A program made the position numbers and the translations under genes. A stretch of DNA of 59,366 bases from an uncultured Clostridia bacterium (lineage in GTDB: Bacteria > Bacillota > Clostridia > Saccharofermentanales > DTU023), in NCBI GenBank assembly GCA_946220865.1, contig CAMJYM010000011.1, forward strand, positions 1 through 59,366. Direction: 5' to 3'. Positions 1-9,000 of this stretch are shown here, in pieces; within the stretch, counting starts at the first letter, position 1, and each line of letters starts with the position of its first letter. Below the pieces are notes generated by a model. The model was not told the origin of the DNA, searched no databases, and worked only from the letters and a program-made list of their open reading frames with translations.

Positions 1-2660
1 CCGAGGAAAAAGTAGAAGAAACCAAAGCCGAGGAGACCAAGGCTGAAGAGAAAGCCGAAGAAACTAAAGCTGAAGAAAAAGTAGAAGAAACCAAAGCTGA
101 AGAAACCAAGGCTGAAGAGAAAGCTGAAGAAACCAAGGCTGAAGAGAAAGCTGAAGAAACTAAAGCCGAGGAAAAAGTAGAAGAAACCAAGTCTGAAAAG
201 ATGGCTGAAGAGACTAAGGCTGAGGAAAAAGTAGAAGAAACCAAGTCTGAAAAGAAGGTTGAAGAAACCAAGGCCGATGAAAAAGCTGAGGAGACCAAGA
301 CCGAAGAGAAGGCCGAGGAAACCAAAGCCGAGGAAAAAGCTGAGGAAACCAAAGCTGAAGCTGGCAAAGTTGAAGAACTCCCCGCCATCTCCATTGGCCT
401 CTGCACCGATACCGGCGGCGTCGACGACAAATCCTTTAACCAGGGTACCTGGGAAGGTGTCAAGCGCTATGCCGCAGATCACAAGCTCGATAAGGATGCC
501 ATTCAGTACGTTCAGGCTACTTCTGACGCCGACTACATCCCGCAGCTCACCACCTTCTCCGAAGCGGGCAAAGATCTGATCGTCGCCCCGGGCTTCCTCT
601 TCAAGGATGCTATCACGCAGGTTGCCAAAGACTTCCCCGAGCAGAAATTCCTCTTTATCGACGATGTTTCTGACGCACCGAACGTCTGCTCCGCCGTTTT
701 CGCTGAGCACGAAGGCTCCTTCCTCGTCGGTATGGCTGCTGGCCTCAAAGCCGATGCTGAAGGAAAGAAGAAAGTCGGTTTCGTCGGTGGTATGGATTTC
801 GAGACCATCCAGAAATTTGAAGCCGGTTATGAACAGGGCGTCCACGCCGTCAATCCCGACATCGAAGTGGTCGTCGAATATGTCGGCGCCTTCGACAAAC
901 CCGAAGACGCTCAGGCCATCGCCACGAAGATGTTCGACAATGGCTGCTACATCATCTATCACGCCGCTGGCAGCTCCGGAAACGGCGTTATTAAAGAAGC
1001 CAAAGACCGTGCTCTGAACGGTGAAGATGTCTGGGTCATCGGTGTTGACCGCGACCAGTACGAAGAAGGCATCTACAAAGACGACAAATCCGTCATCCTG
1101 ACCTCCATGGTCAAACGTGTCGATAACGCCTCTTACATCATCGCCACGGAAGTCGCCAAGGGCGAGTTCAAGGGCGGCGTGCGCACCTTCGGCCTCAAAG
1201 AGGACGGCGTGGCTCTGCCCGACAAGAACCCCAATCTCAAAGACGAATGGGTCAAGGCAATTAAGGAGAAAGCCGCGGACATCATCTCCGGCAAGCTCAC
1301 CATTGATCCTCAGCCCGACCGTCTTAAGGACAAAGACAGCAAGACCGAAAAGGCTGGGGAAAAGGCCGAAGAAACCAAAGCTGAAGAGAAGGTAGAGGAA
1401 ACTAAGGCTGAAGAAAAAGCTGAAGAGACCAAGGTCGAAGAGAAAGCTGAAGAAACTAAAGCCGAGGAAAAAGTAGAAGAAACCAAAGCCGAAGAGACCA
1501 AGGCCGAGGCCGTTGCTGTCGTAGCAACTAAGGCCGAAGAGAAGGCTGAAGAAACTAAGGCTGAAGAAAAAGTCGAAGAGACTAAGGCCGATGAAAAAGC
1601 TGAGGAAACTAAGGCTGAAGAAAAAGTAGAAGAAACCAAAGCCGAGGAAAAAGCTGAGGAAACCAAAGCTGAAGCTGGCAAAGTTGAAGAACTCCCCGCC
1701 ATCTCCATTGGCCTCTGCACCGATACCGGCGGCGTCGACGACAAATCCTTTAACCAGGGTACCTGGGAAGGTGTCAAGCGCTATGCCGCAGATCACAAGC
1801 TCGATAAGGATGCCATTCAGTACGTTCAGGCTACTTCTGACGCCGACTACATCCCGCAGCTCACCACCTTCTCCGAAGCGGGCAAAGATCTGATCGTCGC
1901 CCCGGGCTTCCTCTTCAAGGATGCTATCACGCAGGTTGCCAAAGACTTCCCCGAGCAGAAATTCCTCTTTATCGACGATGTTTCTGACGCACCGAACGTC
2001 TGCTCCGCCGTTTTCGCTGAGCACGAAGGCTCCTTCCTCGTCGGTATGGCTGCTGGCCTCAAAGCCGATGCTGAAGGAAAGAAGAAAGTCGGTTTCGTCG
2101 GTGGTATGGATTTCGAGACCATCCAGAAATTTGAAGCCGGTTATGAACAGGGCGTCCACGCCGTCAATCCCGACATCGAAGTGGTCGTCGAATATGTCGG
2201 CGCCTTCGACAAACCCGAAGACGCTCAGGCCATCGCCACGAAGATGTTCGACAATGGCTGCTACATCATCTATCACGCCGCTGGCAGCTCCGGAAACGGC
2301 GTTATTAAAGAAGCCAAAGACCGTGCTCTGAACGGTGAAGATGTCTGGGTCATCGGTGTTGACCGCGACCAGTACGAAGAAGGCATCTACAAAGACGACA
2401 AATCCGTCATCCTGACCTCCATGGTCAAACGTGTCGATAACGCCTCTTACATCATCGCCACGGAAGTCGCCAAGGGCGAGTTCAAGGGCGGCGTGCGCAC
2501 CTTCGGCCTCAAAGAGGACGGCGTGGCTCTGCCCGACAAGAACCCCAATCTCAAAGACGAATGGGTCAAGGCAATTAAGGAGAAAGCCGCGGACATCATC
2601 TCCGGCAAGCTCACCATTGATCCTCAGCCCGACCGCCTCAAGGACAAAGACAAGAAATAA
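1..2660 (+). CDS. Tandem BMP-family substrate-binding protein, 5' end outside window
   Basis: The reading frame is open from base 3 to the TAA at 2660, so the ATG at 201 is internal and the true start lies left of the window. The visible part has two copies of a Med/BMP/TmpC-type periplasmic-binding domain (about 373-1330 and 1687-2650). Each begins ISIGLCTDTGGVDDKSFNQG and contains GFVGGMDFE and VIGVDRDQY, typical of BMP lipoproteins that deliver nucleosides or similar ligands to ABC importers. The domains are preceded and separated by runs of a 9-residue unit like TKAEEKAEE, probably a charged single helix acting as a stalk. Signal peptide and lipobox would be upstream and are not seen. Ligand and transporter are unknown; no permease gene is nearby. 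Family assignment is firm, specificity is not. Confidence 0.85.
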   Translation, partial: EEKVEETKAEETKAEEKAEETKAEEKVEETKAEETKAEEKAEETKAEEKAEETKAEEKVEETKSEKMAEETKAEEKVEETKSEKKVEETKADEKAEETKTEEKAEETKAEEKAEETKAEAGKVEELPAISIGLCTDTGGVDDKSFNQGTWEGVKRYAADHKLDKDAIQYVQATSDADYIPQLTTFSEAGKDLIVAPGFLFKDAITQVAKDFPEQKFLFIDDVSDAPNVCSAVFAEHEGSFLVGMAAGLKADAEGKKKVGFVGGMDFETIQKFEAGYEQGVHAVNPDIEVVVEYVGAFDKPEDAQAIATKMFDNGCYIIYHAAGSSGNGVIKEAKDRALNGEDVWVIGVDRDQYEEGIYKDDKSVILTSMVKRVDNASYIIATEVAKGEFKGGVRTFGLKEDGVALPDKNPNLKDEWVKAIKEKAADIISGKLTIDPQPDRLKDKDSKTEKAGEKAEETKAEEKVEETKAEEKAEETKVEEKAEETKAEEKVEETKAEETKAEAVAVVATKAEEKAEETKAEEKVEETKADEKAEETKAEEKVEETKAEEKAEETKAEAGKVEELPAISIGLCTDTGGVDDKSFNQGTWEGVKRYAADHKLDKDAIQYVQATSDADYIPQLTTFSEAGKDLIVAPGFLFKDAITQVAKDFPEQKFLFIDDVSDAPNVCSAVFAEHEGSFLVGMAAGLKADAEGKKKVGFVGGMDFETIQKFEAGYEQGVHAVNPDIEVVVEYVGAFDKPEDAQAIATKMFDNGCYIIYHAAGSSGNGVIKEAKDRALNGEDVWVIGVDRDQYEEGIYKDDKSVILTSMVKRVDNASYIIATEVAKGEFKGGVRTFGLKEDGVALPDKNPNLKDEWVKAIKEKAADIISGKLTIDPQPDRLKDKDKK
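318..1320 (+). repeat. Direct repeat, copy 1 (BMP domain)
   Basis: Bases 318-1320 recur at 1632-2634 with an offset of 1314 bp and no difference that I could find by eye. Even the shadow reading frames translate identically in both copies. The match ends at GTCTTAAGG versus GCCTCAAGG. It marks a very recent duplication or ongoing gene conversion inside one gene. Confidence 0.9.
1632..2634 (+). repeat. Direct repeat, copy 2 (BMP domain)
   Basis: Second copy of the roughly 1-kb intragenic direct repeat. It is followed within 26 bases by the stop codon of the gene. Confidence 0.9.
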
Positions 2661-2687
2661 GCAGGGACTTTTGGTCAGAACAACTTC

Positions 2688-2786
2688 AGTCCCAACGATT
2701 TCTAAGTCGAAGGGCTACTAGTTCCAGCGATTTCTAAGCCTAAAGACTTTTAGTTCAAGTCATTTCTACTCATTGACACGACTTTA
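2688..2786 (+). repeat. Degenerate 32-bp tandem repeat
   Basis: Three imperfect units start at 2688, 2720 and 2752 (32, 32 and 35 bp). They share AGTYC, a CRATTTCTAAG-like core and a GACTT-like end. The array lies between the BMP stop codon and its terminator, so it is probably transcribed as 3' UTR. Confidence 0.6.
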
Positions 2787-2796
2787 AGTCTGAATC

Positions 2797-2833
2797 AAAG
2801 CCATCTCAGCCCCAGGGCCGGGATGGCTTTTTT
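2797..2833 (+). terminator. Intrinsic terminator of the BMP gene
   Basis: AAAGCCATC (2797-2805) pairs with GATGGCTTT (2822-2830), followed by a T run to 2833. Confidence 0.85.
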
Positions 2834-2912
2834 GCGGAAATTGACATTTATCCCGTATGCACCAAGTGCTTTTCATTTTGCTTTGATCGGGCTAAAAAGC
2901 GCCCGATTATTC

Positions 2913-3026
2913 AACTTTGGATTCCCCATATAGTTCGCTTTAGATTTCCCGCATGTTTGACTTTGGATTCCCCGTATAGTTGACTTTAGATTTCCCGCTT
3001 ATTTGACTTTGGATTCCCCGTTTATT
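2913..3026. repeat. Five 23-bp tandem units
   Basis: Units start at 2913, 2936, 2959, 2982 and 3005. Odd units read GACTTTGGATTCCCC and even units GACTTTAGATTTCCC, so there is also a 46-bp higher-order period. The array lies between the BMP terminator and the 3' end of the HAD gene. No start codon with a ribosome binding site is present in 2661-3090. Confidence 0.85.
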
Positions 3027-3090
3027 GGACTGATGATGTATCATTCAAGACTCCGAGCCTCGTGTACCTGCCAAAGCGTCGCGAGGAAAC

Positions 3091-3756
3091 TCAGAAGTCT
3101 GAGCCATGTCTTTGCGCCTGAACCAGGGGAAGCAGCTCGTCGAAACTTTGCAGCGTGGCCAGGCACTGGGACTCAGGAACCCGGCCAAAACCATAGGCAG
3201 CAAAAACAAAGGGTGTATTTGCAAAAGCGGCGGCTTTCGCATCTCCTAAGGTATCGCCAATATACCAGGCGTGTTCAAAACCGTTGCGCTGGCAGATCAA
3301 CTGAATGTTTTCGCCTTTAGAGAGTCCCGTTCCACCATTGGATTCATGGTCGACAAAATAGTCCTCCAGCTGATAATGCCGGATGAAGGCCTCGATATAG
3401 CCCAGGCCGCAGTTACTGACGATGGCCAGATCGGCAAGATCAGCCAGCTGGGGGATCGTTTCTGCGACACCCGGAAAAAGGATGCCGCCTTTCTTTTCAA
3501 CGAGAGGCCCTTCAAGCTGCATCAGTACGTCCAAAGCCCGCGCTCCCTCTTCTTCGGGGAGATCCGAAAAAAACAATTGGCGAAATCCATCGATGGGCAG
3601 GCCCATCGTTGGTTCCAGCGACGCCCGGCTCACGCGCTGGCTGCGCCCCAGTTGTGTGAATCCCTGATTCCAGGCTTCGACAACGGTATCAACCCCATCC
3701 CAGAGCGTTCCATCCAGATCAAAAATCAGGGCAAATTTTTTCTTTTCATTTTTCAT
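3091..3756 (-). CDS. HAD-family hydrolase, phosphoglycolate-phosphatase-like
   Basis: The 221-residue protein has the HAD fold signatures in order: DLDGTL at residues 13-18 (nucleophile Asp13, acid/base Asp15), the motif II serine in IVSNCG, a Lys in the LSKGEN region, and the motif IV acidic pair in GDTLGDA. The helical cap after motif I suits small phosphorylated metabolites such as phosphoglycolate or sugar phosphates. It probably acts in the cytosol as a metabolite-repair or housekeeping phosphatase. The gene stands alone on the minus strand between two repeat-filled gaps. No strong Shine-Dalgarno is visible before the ATG, but no other start is better. The substrate cannot be deduced. 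Confidence 0.85.
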   Translation of the reverse strand: MKNEKKKFALIFDLDGTLWDGVDTVVEAWNQGFTQLGRSQRVSRASLEPTMGLPIDGFRQLFFSDLPEEEGARALDVLMQLEGPLVEKKGGILFPGVAETIPQLADLADLAIVSNCGLGYIEAFIRHYQLEDYFVDHESNGGTGLSKGENIQLICQRNGFEHAWYIGDTLGDAKAAAFANTPFVFAAYGFGRVPESQCLATLQSFDELLPLVQAQRHGSDF

Positions 3757-3891
3757 GTTTGCGACTTTCTCAACTTTCCCAAGAGGTCTTTTTCGTTCGG
3801 CTCAGACAGATTTTTTCATGGGCTCAGGCTATTTGCCCATCAGCTGCAGCCCTCTTATTCTAACAGAGCTTTAAGAAGTTCCGCAGCCTAA

Positions 3892-4002
3892 GTCGTTTGA
3901 CACTCTACCTCCAACGTCGTTTGGCCGCTCTATCTCCAATGTCGTTTGACAGATCTAAGGTCTATGGCATTTAGCCGCTCCAAAGCCCAGGTCGTTGGCC
4001 GC
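3892..4002. repeat. Degenerate ~25-bp tandem repeat
   Basis: Units start at 3892, 3916, 3941, 3967 and 3991 (24-26 bp). They are built on GTCGTTTGRC and CCGCTCYAWCTCCAA-like halves. The array fills part of the 391-bp gap between the HAD and MFS genes. Confidence 0.65.
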
Positions 4003-4039
4003 GGCAGCAGAAGACTTTCAGGTCATTGCTGAAGTCAAC

Positions 4040-4104
4040 GGACGCTAAAACGGGATGCTTAAACAGGACGCTAAAACGGGATGCTAAAAGGGGATACTAT
4101 AAAG
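4040..4104. repeat. Five 13-bp tandem units
   Basis: Units start at 4040, 4053, 4066, 4079 and 4092, with consensus GGAYGCTAAAACG. The last unit carries TATAAA and may contribute a -10 box for the MFS gene. No convincing -35 was found. Confidence 0.8.
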
Positions 4105-4147
4105 GGAAACAAAAAAACTCCTCATAAAATGAGATAGAATAGAGGGC

Positions 4148-5464
4148 ATGAACTCGATCACAACGCTTTTTAAGAAAAAATTACGGCGCTGGCAGGGGCT
4201 TGCGCTCTTGTGGTGCGAGCGGCGAAAAGAAAATGCTGACCTCGCCATTTTCGCTTACGAGGGCCTGTTTCAGGCGCTCATGCTGAACCTCGCGACTGTC
4301 TTTACCAATATGTACGCTACCAGGCTGGGCGCAACGGCGACGGAAATCGGTCTGATTTCTTCCGGCCCGCAGTTTTTTGCCATGCTGCTTCTGATCCCTG
4401 CTTCCCTGCTTGCCTCGCGCTCGGAAAACTCGCGACGCCCTGTCGAAATTTCGGCTCTGCTGACTGGCGCGTTCTACGGCCTGGCAGCCAGTGCTCCTTT
4501 TATGGGTCCAGCAGCCATTCCTGTTTTGATTCTTTTTATTTCTCTGGGCAATGCTCTGCAAAACGTTTATAACTCCGTCTGGCAGAACTATTTTTCGACA
4601 GCCGTACCGGTCACACGCCGCAATAGAGCTTTTTCATTCCGTACGTCCCTGACTTTTCTGGCGGCGATGATCTCGGTTCTTTCCGCAGGCAAAGTGCTGA
4701 GTTTGGCTGCAGACGATTTGTCGCGGATACGACTTTATCAGATCTGCTATGCCCTGGCTTTTGTCGCGGCTCTCGTCCAGTTCTTTTTGCTCCGCCGCTC
4801 CCCGGAAGGCGAGCGCAGCGCCAAAAACACACAATTTAAGGTTTTGAAACGGGCTTTCAGACAACTGCTTGCCAACAAACGTTTCAGTGTTTTCGCAGCC
4901 ATTGTGCTGTTCTTTCATGCCGGCTGGTATATGGGCTGGCCGCTCTTCTTCCTGACCCAGGTGCATTACTGCGGGGCGGACGAGTCCTGGCTCAGCCTTA
5001 CTACCGTCAGCGGCAGCTTGATGCAGCTTCTTACTGTAAGAAAGTGCAGTTCTCTCATCGAGCGCAGGGGCAGCCATGCAGGCCTCATCGTTGGCATGCT
5101 TGGCCTCTGCTTCAGCCCCTTCTTCTGCCTGATTGCCATCTCCATGCCTGCCGCCGTTCGCATGCCGACTCTGCTTGTGTTAAATATGCTGGTCTGCGCC
5201 ACTTTCCCGTCTTTTACCATGTCCCTGCTGCATCGTCTCCTGGCTGAAATCCCCCAGGAGGATCGAAATCTCAATCTGGCCATCTTCAATACCGGCATTC
5301 TTGCCGTCAATGCGCTGATGCAGATGAGCGCCATCTGGATCTACCAGCTGGGCGGCGAGAATTTAGTCGGCATGATCATCGCTCAGCTGATCTGCGGCAC
5401 CCTGCGTGTCAGCGGAACCCTGCTCTATATTTTCTGGTCGAAGCGTGCTGGCCAGGCGACATAG
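4148..5464 (+). CDS. MFS transporter
   Basis: The 438-residue, strongly hydrophobic protein has about twelve predicted membrane segments and the size of a major facilitator. After a basic amino end (KKKLRRW) come segments around LFQALMLNLATVF, FFAMLLLIPASLL and AAIPVLILFISLG. A central basic cytoplasmic loop (LRRSPEGERSAK) sits near the middle, as in the 6+6 MFS layout. It probably moves a small solute or drug across the cytoplasmic membrane; the substrate cannot be read. The SD before the ATG is poor (GAGGG only one base away, weak GAGATAG further up). The gene converges on ctsR with a 15-bp gap. Confidence 0.75.
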   Translation: MNSITTLFKKKLRRWQGLALLWCERRKENADLAIFAYEGLFQALMLNLATVFTNMYATRLGATATEIGLISSGPQFFAMLLLIPASLLASRSENSRRPVEISALLTGAFYGLAASAPFMGPAAIPVLILFISLGNALQNVYNSVWQNYFSTAVPVTRRNRAFSFRTSLTFLAAMISVLSAGKVLSLAADDLSRIRLYQICYALAFVAALVQFFLLRRSPEGERSAKNTQFKVLKRAFRQLLANKRFSVFAAIVLFFHAGWYMGWPLFFLTQVHYCGADESWLSLTTVSGSLMQLLTVRKCSSLIERRGSHAGLIVGMLGLCFSPFFCLIAISMPAAVRMPTLLVLNMLVCATFPSFTMSLLHRLLAEIPQEDRNLNLAIFNTGILAVNALMQMSAIWIYQLGGENLVGMIIAQLICGTLRVSGTLLYIFWSKRAGQAT

Positions 5465-5479
5465 CTCGTGCGACACCGC

Positions 5480-5953
5480 TCAGCTTTCAGCGCTGCCGGT
5501 CAATAAGGCACAGAGCATGTTGGCGAGAAGCCGCGAGCGAAGCTCGTCACGTTGTTCGCCGGAAAGCGGGGCGAGGCTGCGGTTGGAAAGCGCCGCTGTC
5601 ATCAGCGAGAGGTTCAGGCTGCCTATAACGCCCGCATCCGCAAGATTGTTTAAGAGTACACGGGCCTGGGCCTGACTCAGGCAGGCCGGAAGGCTGTTCA
5701 CCGTGTGCATAATGAACTGGCTGGGCTCTTCCCAGCTAATGCGGTGCACGACAATGGAGCCACCGCCGCCGCGATGACTTTCAATGAGATAGCCCTGGCT
5801 GTTGGTAAAACGTGTTGAAAGCACATAGGTGATCTGCGATGGCACACAGTTCATGAGCAGGGCGAGTTCATTACGGGTAAACTCAAAGCTCCCGTCTTTT
5901 TCATCGAGACGGGCTTTAAGCCAGGCTTCTATGCGGTCACTGATTGCCGACAT
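5480..5953 (-). CDS. ctsR: Transcriptional repressor CtsR
   Basis: The 157-residue protein matches the CtsR family throughout. It has an N-terminal winged helix-turn-helix with the glycine-rich wing (SHRGGGGSIV), whose arginine is the known McsB/heat-sensing site, and a C-terminal dimerisation domain (residues ~75-155). CtsR represses class III heat-shock genes (clpC, clpP, mcsAB) by binding tandem heptads. The SD AAGGAGAG is strong. The gene lies 126 bp behind rpoC, just after the rpoC terminator, and is not followed by mcsA, mcsB or clpC as is usual. A near-consensus CtsR box lies upstream of hsp20 in this window (24805-24821). Identification is firm. Confidence 0.92.
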   Translation of the reverse strand: MSAISDRIEAWLKARLDEKDGSFEFTRNELALLMNCVPSQITYVLSTRFTNSQGYLIESHRGGGGSIVVHRISWEEPSQFIMHTVNSLPACLSQAQARVLLNNLADAGVIGSLNLSLMTAALSNRSLAPLSGEQRDELRSRLLANMLCALLTGSAES

Positions 5954-5970
5954 GACGGTCTCTCCTTGAT

Positions 5971-5999
5971 AAAACAGCCCGGCGAGCGGCCGGGCTGTT
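5971..5999 (-). terminator. rpoBC terminator within the ctsR leader
   Basis: An 11-bp perfect stem (5973-5983 with 5989-5999, loop GAGCG) is followed on the minus strand by TTTTAT and then at once by the ctsR SD. No promoter fits between hairpin and ctsR. So ctsR is reached by read-through, or from a weak candidate upstream of the hairpin (CTGAAC, 17 bp, TTATAA within 6001-6060). Confidence 0.8.
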
Positions 6000-6079
6000 C
6001 ACTTTTTCTGAACTACAGGCTTATAAGGTCATTCTCCCAGCGGGTTCAGTCCGGCTTCTGATAGCCGACAGGACTTCGC

Positions 6080-9000
6080 TCAGGCGCCAAGTTCTGGCTT
6101 TCGTTCGAATTCGTCGATCAGGGCTTTGTTCTCCGGGATATTCGGCGCGGCGGTAATTTCGCGGTAGGGCTTGAGGCCGGTGCCAGCGGGGATGAGTTTG
6201 CCGATGATGACGTTTTCTTTCAGGCCGTTCAGCTTGTCCATCTTGCCCTTGACGGCTGCATCGGTGAGCACTTTGGTCTGCTCCTGGAAGGAGGCCGCAG
6301 AGAGGAAGGATTCGGTCGCGAGGGCAGCTTTGGTAATCCCGAGGAGAATGCGTTTGCCTTCTGCCGGGGTCTTGCCCTCAGCCTCCAGGCGGGCATTCTG
6401 AGCATCGAAGTCAAAACGGTCGACGGTGCTGCCGGTGAGGAAGTCCGCGTCGCCTGCATCTTCTACTTTGACTTTGCGCAGCATCTGGCGAACGATAATT
6501 TCAACGTGCTTGTCGTTGATGTCGACGCCGTTGTTTTTATAGACCTTGAGCACTTCCGTGATGATGTAGTTGGCGACGCCTTCCGGTCCGACGAGGCGCA
6601 TGATGTCATGCGGGTTGACGGAGCCGTCGGTGATGCGGTCGCCCGCCTCTACGGAGTCTCCGCTCTGGACGAGCAGGGTGGTGCTCAGAGGAATGCTGAA
6701 TTTGGCGACTTCGCCGTCGGCCGAGGTGACCGTCACCTCATGGCGACGAGTGTCATTTTCTTCAACATTGACGACACCGGCAATCTCAGTAATCGTAGCC
6801 TGGCCCTTCGGCTTTCTGGACTCAAAGAGTTCTTCAACACGGGGCAGACCCTGCGTGATATCGTCAGAAGATGCGATACCGCCGGCATGGAAGGTACGGA
6901 GGGTCAGCTGCGTGCCCGGTTCGCCGATACTCTGGGCGGCCATGATACCGACAGCCTCACCGACCACCGTGTGTCCGCTGGTGGCCAGGTTTTTGCCATA
7001 GCAGTGCGCGCAGACGCCGGTGGAGCAACCACAGGTCAGCGTGGAGCGGATCTTTACTTTTTCAATCCCGCAATCTTCAATGCGCTTAGCCTGATCGGAC
7101 GTGATCATGGTATTTTCAGGCACGATCACTTCACCATTTGCGGGGTCAAGAATGTCGCGGGCGGCATAACGGCCCACCACACGGTCAGAGAGTTTTTCCA
7201 GAACCTTTTTGTTGGCGCGGCTGCCGACATAAACGGGGCCGACCTCCATGTACTCACGGGTGCCGCAGTCTTCCTCTCGCACGATGACGTCCTGTGCGAT
7301 ATCCACGAGACGGCGGGTCAGATAGCCGGAGTCGGCCGTCTTAAGCGCGGTGTCTGAAAGGGCTTTGCGGGCGCCGTGCGAGGAGATAAAGAATTCCAGC
7401 ACGTTCATGCCTTCACGCAGATTTGATTTGACCGGGATTTCCAGCGTGCGGCCGGTGGTATCGACCATGTTACCGCGCATACCGGCCAGCTGTTTGATCT
7501 GGTTGATATTTCCGCGCGCGCCGGAGTTGGACATCATGTAAACCGGGTTGTATTTGCCGAGCGAAGCTTTGAGCTCTTCGGTAATGTCATCGGTGGTTTT
7601 GCGCCAGATTTCGACCACGGTGCGATAGCGGCCATAGTCGTTGAGAATGCCTTTTCTGTAGCGTTCGTTGATGTAGTCGACCTTCTTCTCGGCCTCGTGA
7701 ATCAGCTTTTCCTTGACATCGGGGATGACCATGTCAAAGAGGCCGATGGAGATACCGGAGAGCGTGCTGTAGTGGTAGCCCATGGCTTTGACGTGGTCGA
7801 GCATATTGGCGCTGGCCGTCAGGCCGTGGCGGTTGACGCAGCGGTCGATAATCTGGCCGAGCTGTTTTTTGCCGACGAGGAAGTCACATTCGAGCTTGCA
7901 GCGATTTTCCGGCAAACTGCGGTCGACATAACCGAGATCCTGCGGGATTACGCTGTTAAAGATGAAGCGGCCGAGCGTGCTTTCCACAAGCTGATGCTTT
8001 TTGACACCGTCCTCTTCGTACTCGACTCTGACCTTGATGCGGGCGTGCAGATCGAGCTCATGCTGGGTGTAGGCCATGATCGCTTCATCGACATCCATAA
8101 AGCAGCGGCCATCGCCCTTTTTATCGTCCATGTCGATGGTGAGGAAGTAGCAGCCGAGAACCATATCCTGAGTCGGCACGGTGACCGGTTTACCGTCCTG
8201 CGGTTTCAGCAGGTTGTTGGCGGCAAGCATGAGGAAACGGGCTTCGGCCTGGGCTTCCACGGAAAGGGGAACGTGCACGGCCATCTGGTCGCCGTCAAAG
8301 TCGGCGTTAAAGGGCGTGCAGGCCAGGGGGTGCAGTTTGATGGCGCGGCCTTCGACGAGCACTGGCTCAAAGGCCTGAATGCCTAAGCGGTGCAGGGTTG
8401 GGGCGCGGTTCAGGAGCACCGGGTGATCTTTGATGACCTCTTCGAGGATATCCCAGACCACGTCGGAGGCTTTTTCTACCATACGCTTGGCGCTCTTCAT
8501 ATTGTGAGCAAAGCCGCGCTTTTCGATCTCGCGCATGACAAAGGGCTTAAAGAGTTCCAGAGCCATTTCTTTGGGGAGACCGCACTGGTGCATTTTCAGT
8601 TCAGGGCCGACAACGATGACCGAGCGGCCGGAATAGTCGACGCGCTTGCCCAGGAGGTTCTGACGGAAGCGTCCCTGTTTGCCTTTGAGCAGATCCGAGA
8701 GGGATTTCAGGGCACGATTGCCGGCGCCGGTCACGGCGCGTCCACGGCGGCCATTATCAATGAGGGCGTCCACCGCTTCCTGCAGCATGCGCTTTTCGTT
8801 GCGCACGATGATGTTCGGCGCGCCCAGCGTCATGAGCTTCTGCAGACGGTTGTTGCGGTTAATCACGCGGCGATAGAGATCGTTCAGGTCGGAAGTGGCA
8901 AAACGGCCGCCATCCAGCTGCACCATAGGACGCAGTTCCGGAGGCAGCACAGGCAGAACGGTGAGAATCATCCACTCGGGCTGGTTGCCGGACTGCTTGA

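Noticed and set aside
2890..2910. ATCGGGC/GCCCGAT hairpin as a terminator for the HAD gene
   Set aside because: No T run on either strand after the stem.
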